From positions 310,001-374,000 of the forward strand of contig NZ_RSEB01000004.1 of assembly GCF_003933745.1 (NCBI RefSeq): DNA of 64,000 bases. The letters run 5' to 3'. The DNA comes from Glycomyces terrestris. GTDB taxonomy: Bacteria > Actinomycetota > Actinomycetes > Mycobacteriales > Micromonosporaceae. The position numbers were made by a program, and so were the translations under genes. Under the pieces are notes generated by a model. The model did not search any database. It was not told where the DNA came from and saw only the letters and a list, made by a program, of their open reading frames with translations. Shown one piece after another: positions 59,431-64,000 of this stretch. Within the stretch, counting starts at the first letter, position 1. Every line of letters starts with the position of its first letter.

Positions 59431-60206
59431 CGTCCGGCCCGGCGGTCGCGCTGGCGGCGGGTGTAGTCGCGCAGGGCCCGGAGGAAGTCGACGCGGCGGA
59501 ATCCGGGCCAGTACACGTCGCAGAAGTACAGTTCGGCGCCGGCCGACTGCCACAGCAGGAAGCTGGACAGGCGCCGTTCGCCGGAGGTGCGGATGATGAG
59601 GTCGGCCTCGGGCAGGTCGGGCGTGTAGCGGCGGGCGTCGATGTCGGCGGCGGTGAGGCGGGCGGCGGCGTCGCCGAGGCCGGCGCCGCGGGCGGCCTCG
59701 GCTTCGAGGTGGGCGCGGACGGCGTCGACGATCTCGGTCTGGCCGTCGTAGCCGATGGCGACGGTCAGGTGGGCGCCGGTGCGGTCGGCGGTGGCCGCGA
59801 CGGCGGTCTTGAGGGCGTGCGCGGTCGAGTCGGGGAGGGTGTCGAGGCGGCCGGCGACGTGGAGGCGCCAGGGGTTGGCCGGTTCCAGGAGCCGTTCGGC
59901 GACGATCTGCTCGACCATGGCCATGAGGTGGGCGACTTCGCCGCTGTCGCGCTTGGTGAGGTTGTCGGCGGAGGCGACGTACACGGTGACGTGGCCGATG
60001 CCGAGGTCGTGGCACCACTGGAGGAGGTCGTCGAGGTGTTCGGCGCCGTAGCGGTGGCCGATGCCGGGGTCGGCGAAGCCCTGGGCGCGGGCCCAGCGGC
60101 GGTTGCCGTCCATGGCGACGGCCACGTGGCCGGGCAGGAGCGCGGGGTCGAGGCGGCGGCGCAGCCGCGCCGCGTAGATCCGGTACAGGCCTTGGGGTGC
60201 GCGCAT
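59427..60206 (-). CDS. uppS: cis-Prenyltransferase (UppS-like)
   Basis: 259 residues of the Z-type polyprenyl diphosphate synthase family. The catalytic motif is VAVAMDGNRRWAR with D33, N35 and R36, then SADNLTKR, and the C-terminal LPEADLIIRTSGERRLSSFLLWQSAGAELYF. It elongates farnesyl or geranyl diphosphate for cell-wall lipid carriers. An N-terminal hydrophobic/basic extension is typical of actinobacterial members. The ATG at 60206 has TAGGCT 7 nt upstream, and that hexamer begins with the stop codon of the MerR 3' remnant. Confidence 0.93.
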   Translation of the reverse strand: MRAPQGLYRIYAARLRRRLDPALLPGHVAVAMDGNRRWARAQGFADPGIGHRYGAEHLDDLLQWCHDLGIGHVTVYVASADNLTKRDSGEVAHLMAMVEQIVAERLLEPANPWRLHVAGRLDTLPDSTAHALKTAVAATADRTGAHLTVAIGYDGQTEIVDAVRAHLEAEAARGAGLGDAAARLTAADIDARRYTPDLPEADLIIRTSGERRLSSFLLWQSAGAELYFCDVYWPGFRRVDFLRALRDYTRRQRDRRAGR

Positions 60207-60216
60207 GGGTGCGAGC

Positions 60217-60277
60217 CTACTGGCCGCCCAGGCGGGTGTCGGCGTAGGCGTCCATGGCGGCGCGCAGGTCGGCGGTG
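60217..60277 (-). pseudogene. 3' remnant of a TipAL-type MerR gene
   Basis: Read leftward this codes ...ADLRAAMDAYADTRLGGQ-stop, nearly the same as the C-terminus of the MerR gene at 60981 (AYLRAAMDAYADTRI-stop). It begins at the right edge of direct-repeat copy A and has no start or body. It is best read as the original gene end left behind when a cassette inserted. Confidence 0.75.
60235..60277. repeat. 43-bp direct repeat, copy A
   Basis: 41 of 43 bases match copy B (60990-61032), 755 bp to the right. The two copies flank the toxin-antitoxin-like pair. The sequence is the 3' end of the MerR gene. Confidence 0.9.
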
Positions 60278-60427
60278 CGAAGGGCCCCGGTGCCTCAATG
60301 GGTGCCGGGTTCAGGGAGACACGAGCGAAGCCCTTGCCTTTGCGATGCTTTGTGTCACGGCAGGCATCATCGAGCGAGGGCTTCCCTCCTGTCCGGGCAG
60401 GGCGCCCGGCTCGCGCCAAAGGTCAAG

Positions 60428-60736
60428 CTAGGCGGCGAACCGGGCCTCCATGGCGAGGCGGGCCGCCGCGATGGCCGCGGTCTCGACCTCGCCGACCGGG
60501 TCCTTGAGATAGGACGCGGGCACGGACTGATGCAGGGTCCAGGTGACGTAGCCCGGTGCGGGCACGATGCTGTGCAGCAGCTGGGCCGAGGGCAGGTTGC
60601 CGACCTGGTCGGTGAGGTTGTACGCGCAGACGGTCACCCAGCCGGTGCGCAGGTTGTCCTCCCGCGAGGACAGGACGACCACCAGCGCGTCCTGCCGCTC
60701 GGCGCGGCGGTAGACCTGCCCGGGCGCGGGCGTCAC
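60428..60736 (-). CDS. MazF/CcdB-fold toxin-like protein
   Basis: 102 residues: TPAPGQVYRRAERQDALVVVLSSREDN, WVTVCAYNLTDQV and HQSVPASYLKDPVGEV. The beta-rich start (GQVY, ALVVVLS) and size fit the MazF/PemK-like toxin fold, although the family match is weak. It is coupled to the upstream antitoxin-like gene through a GTGA overlap, the usual toxin-second order. An mRNA interferase activity is inferred only. Confidence 0.6.
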   Translation of the reverse strand: MTPAPGQVYRRAERQDALVVVLSSREDNLRTGWVTVCAYNLTDQVGNLPSAQLLHSIVPAPGYVTWTLHQSVPASYLKDPVGEVETAAIAAARLAMEARFAA

Positions 60737-60954
60737 CGCTCGCGCCCGGCGGCGTCGTCGGCGATCGCGGCGCCCCATGCGGTCCAGTCCTCGATGGCCG
60801 AGGGCGGCAGTGCGGCCACGACCTCGGCGGCCGCGTCCTGGATCTCGTGGAGGTACCGCTCCTTGACGGCCTTCTCGATGTAGTCGCTGGCGTTGCCGGA
60901 GGCCGCGGCGATCTGCCAGACCGCGTCGTCGATGTTGATGTTGTGCCGTGTCAT
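60733..60954 (-). CDS. Ribbon-helix-helix antitoxin-like protein
   Basis: 73 residues. The N-terminal RHH pattern NINIDDAVWQIAAASGNASDYIEKAVKERYL (strand, helix, helix) is followed by an acidic tail with PSAIEDWTAWG that could wrap the toxin. The ATG at 60954 has TATGAT 7 nt upstream, which is part of an inverted repeat. Confidence 0.7.
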   Translation of the reverse strand: MTRHNINIDDAVWQIAAASGNASDYIEKAVKERYLHEIQDAAAEVVAALPPSAIEDWTAWGAAIADDAAGRER

Positions 60955-60961
60955 GCACACC

Positions 60962-60981
60962 ATCATACACACGCATATGAT
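60962..60981. promoter_or_regulatory. Operator candidate of the toxin-antitoxin pair
   Basis: ATCATA-CACACGCA-TATGAT is an inverted repeat with a 20-bp span that covers the -10-like TATGAT of the antitoxin promoter. Autorepression by the RHH protein is expected. Confidence 0.65.
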
Positions 60982-61730
60982 CAGATTCTGGTATCGGCGT
61001 AGGCGTCCATGGCGGCGCGCAGGTAGGCGGTGAAGCCGGCGCCGCGCTGCTCGTACTGGTCGCGGAAGCGGGGGTCGTCGGTGTAGAGGGCGCCCAGGCC
61101 GCGGTAGGCGGCCGCGCCGGGTTCGCTGTCCCAGTGGCGGGCGACGAGCGCGTAGTGGTCGGCGACGAGGGTCTGGACGGCGGGGTCGCCGGGGTCGCGG
61201 CCCTCGGCCCGGAGGGCGGCGAGCGCGGTGGCGATGCGGTCGAACTCGGCGGGGACGGCGCGGCGCTGCTCGGGGGTCATGTCCTGCATGGCCTGGTAGG
61301 CGCGTTCGACGACGGCGCGGCCCCAGCGGCGGCGGGCGTCGTCGCGGTGGGGGTCGTCGAGGCCGTCGAACCAGGTCTCGGGTGCCATGGCGCGTGCTCC
61401 TTCGAGTTGTCGGATGGTGGCGTCGACGGTGGCCGCGAGGCGCGCGATCCGGTCCTGCTCGCGGGCGAGGTCGGCGGCGTGGCGGCGCAGGGCCGCGAGT
61501 TCGTCGAGGCCGCCGGCGAGGATGTCGGCGATGACGTCCAGGCGCAGGCCGAGGCGTTTGAGCAGGAGGATCTGCTGGAGGCGCAGGAGCTGGGGGCGCC
61601 GGTAGCGGCGCTGCCCGCCCGGGCCGCCGGTGTCGGCGGGGGCGAGGAGGCCGATGGCGTCGTAGTGGCGCAGGGTGCGCGCGGTGACGCCGGTGAGGCG
61701 GACCAGTTCGGCGGTCGTCCAGGTGTCCAT
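60981..61730 (-). CDS. MerR-family regulator, TipAL type
   Basis: 249 residues. The MerR winged helix (1-75: WTTAELVRLTGVTARTLRHYDAIGLLAP) is followed by a coiled coil and the C-terminal TipAS drug-binding domain (about 125-245, with ERAYQAMQDMTPEQRR, HYALVARHWDSEPGAAAYRGLGALYTDDPRFRDQY and RAAMDAYADTRI). TipAS domains bind thiopeptide-like drugs. The ATG at 61730 is preceded by AAAGAG. A dyad at 61766-61783 is the likely operator. The 3' end carries direct-repeat copy B. Confidence 0.92.
   Translation of the reverse strand: MDTWTTAELVRLTGVTARTLRHYDAIGLLAPADTGGPGGQRRYRRPQLLRLQQILLLKRLGLRLDVIADILAGGLDELAALRRHAADLAREQDRIARLAATVDATIRQLEGARAMAPETWFDGLDDPHRDDARRRWGRAVVERAYQAMQDMTPEQRRAVPAEFDRIATALAALRAEGRDPGDPAVQTLVADHYALVARHWDSEPGAAAYRGLGALYTDDPRFRDQYEQRGAGFTAYLRAAMDAYADTRI
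60990..61032. repeat. 43-bp direct repeat, copy B
   Basis: Lies in the last codons of the intact MerR gene and matches copy A (60235-60277) at 41 of 43 bases. Confidence 0.9.
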
Positions 61731-61765
61731 CGTGCTCTTTCCGTCGGTCGGTTCCGACGGTAGCG

Positions 61766-61783
61766 GGTGACGCTGCGTCAACC
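61766..61783. promoter_or_regulatory. MerR dyad operator candidate
   Basis: GGTGACGCTGCGTCAACC is an 18-nt near-palindrome with TGACGC/GCGTCA cores. It contains a leftward TTGACG -35 and lies 36 bp before the MerR start. A second stem, CCGTCGG-TCGGTT-CCGACGG, lies at 61741-61760. Confidence 0.55.
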
Positions 61784-61865
61784 GCAAGGAAAGAGAGACG
61801 CGGGTCACCGTCAAGCGGCGCGACCAAGGGGCGCGCGGTTCGTTGTTTACATGGGGCGGCGTTGA

Positions 61866-61916
61866 CCCACTCACGTGGGGCGGATTTCCCCCTGGGGTCT
61901 CCCCGCTCACGCGGGG
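61866..61916. repeat. Two TCAC-loop hairpins resembling I-E CRISPR repeats
   Basis: CCCAC-TCAC-GTGGGG (61866-61880) and CCCCGC-TCAC-GCGGGG (61901-61916) share the loop. They look like the stem of actinobacterial type I-E CRISPR repeats, but they are only 35 bp apart and the flanks do not match. No cas gene is present, so these are at most relics. Confidence 0.25.
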
Positions 61917-61930
61917 CAGGTGAAAGACGG

Positions 61931-61958
61931 GCGGCCCCCGGCGCGAGCCGGGGGCCGC
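61931..61958 (-). terminator. Terminator of the sdh operon
   Basis: A perfect 12-bp stem (GCGGCCCCCGGC with its complement) with GCGA loop lies 18 bp after the sdhB stop. Leftward it is followed by CGTCTTTC. Confidence 0.82.
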
Positions 61959-61975
61959 TTCGCTGTGCGGCTTCG

Positions 61976-62718
61976 TCAGGCGGCGCGGATGGCGGCCTTG
62001 CGGAAGTCGGCGTTGAGGCGGCCGATGACGTCGAGGCCGATCTCCTTGGGGCAGGCCGCGGCGCACTCGCCGGTGTTGGTGCACCCGCCGAAGCCGGCCT
62101 CGTCGTGGGCGGCGACCATGCCCAGGACGCGGGTGGCGCGCTCGGGCTGCCCCTGCGGGGTCAGGCCCAGGTGGGCGACCTTCGCGCCCATGAACAGCAT
62201 CCCGGACCCGTTGGGGCAGGCCGCGACGCACGCGCCGCAGCCGATGCACGCGGCGGCCGAGAACGCGGCGTCGGCGTCCTGCTTGGGGATGGGGACGGCG
62301 TGCGCGTCGGGGGCGGTCCCGGTCGGCGCGGAGATGTACCCGCCGGCCTGGATGATCCGGTCGAACGCGGACCGGTCGACCACGAGGTCCTTGATGACCG
62401 GGAACGCGCCGGCGCGCCACGGCTCGATGTCGATCGAGTCGCCGTCCTTGAACTTGCGCATGTGCAGCTGGCAGGTCGTGGTCGCGGCCTGCGGGCCGTG
62501 CGGCTGGCCGTCGATGACCAGCGAGCACGCGCCGCAGATCCCCTCGCGGCAGTCGTGGTCGAACGCGACCGGGTCGTCGCCCTCGGCGATGAGGCGCTCG
62601 TTGAGGACGTCGAGCATCTCCAGGAAGGAGGCGTCCTCGGAGACGTCGTCGAGTTCGTAGGAGACCATCCGGCCCTTGGCGTCGGCGCTGCTCTGGCGCC
62701 AGATGCGCAGCTTGAGTT

Positions 62719-62722
<4 letters not shown>
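61976..62722 (-). CDS. sdhB: Succinate dehydrogenase/fumarate reductase iron-sulfur subunit
   Basis: 248 residues. The plant-type [2Fe-2S] site uses C58, C63, C66 and C84 ([18 protein letters not shown] and TTCQLH). The [4Fe-4S]/[3Fe-4S] clusters use C159, C162, C165, C169 ([13 protein letters not shown]) and C214, C220, C224 ([19 protein letters not shown]). It passes electrons from SdhA to quinone at the membrane. The GTG start overlaps the sdhA stop (GTGA). The type resembles the Sdh1-like enzymes of Mycobacterium and Streptomyces. Confidence 0.96.

Positions 62723-64000
<1,278 letters not shown>

Noticed and set aside
61866..61916. CRISPR array of type I-E
   Set aside because: Only two hairpins share the loop; the spacing of 35 bp is too short for 29-bp repeats with 32-bp spacers, flanks differ and no cas gene is present.

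Overview
The window is about 73% G+C, nearly every codon ends in G or C, and genes sit on both strands with very short gaps. Mycothiol-dependent and DinB-like enzymes, an Ada-AlkA fusion, IniA/IniC-like dynamins and DUF3516/DUF6319 proteins point to a mycelial or related Actinomycetota; I cannot fix the genus. There are no rRNA or tRNA genes, and no phage apart from one isolated tyrosine recombinase. The window opens inside an EamA transporter gene and closes inside sdhA.

Layout. 0-6 kb: transport and regulation (EamA, GntR-MFS, PadR, MurA-like enolpyruvyl transferase, LysR). 6-13 kb: small zinc and membrane proteins, an orphan response regulator, YigZ, a GH43 glycosidase, a quinone reductase, ArfB and a DUF3516 helicase. 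13-21 kb: two different exonuclease III genes flanking a large phosphatase-like membrane protein, a secreted coiled-coil protein, and the ogt/ada-alkA alkylation-repair pair. 21-31 kb: recombinase, YjbQ, MerR-aldo/keto reductase divergon, nucleotidyltransferase, MDMPI, HNH lipoprotein, TmrB-like kinase, a BNR propeller coupled to a ThiS-like protein, FKBP lipoprotein and rhomboid. 31-42 kb: an AT-rich island with a zinc/coiled-coil protein, DinB, ABM, methyltransferase, DoxX, hemolysin III, antiporter, glycosyltransferase, AraC and DUF6319.

The most system-like stretch is 42.9-52.3 kb. Two LuxR-type regulators are transcribed divergently from an operon of dynamin-like GTPase 1, a membrane-anchored GrpE-like protein, dynamin-like GTPase 2 and a very acidic protein. 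A multi-pass membrane J-domain protein follows. This suggests a membrane-remodelling module with chaperone-like accessories but no Hsp70 gene in view. Next (52.4-56.4 kb) comes a tightly overlapping operon of two IucA/IucC synthetases and a group IV PLP decarboxylase, the core of an NRPS-independent siderophore pathway with no visible exporter, importer or iron box.

56.5-64 kb holds a TPR-like protein, a PhzF relative that seems to lack its catalytic Glu, a MarR/cupin divergon on a long dyad, a cis-prenyltransferase, a toxin-antitoxin-like pair, a TipAL-type MerR gene and sdhBA. The toxin-antitoxin pair lies between two 43-bp direct repeats that match the 3' end of the MerR gene, as if a small cassette had inserted there and restored the gene end.

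A recurring feature is a TANNNT hexamer 6-8 nt before the start codon, found before at least 20 genes. It suggests that leaderless mRNAs are the rule here, and it was used to choose several starts.
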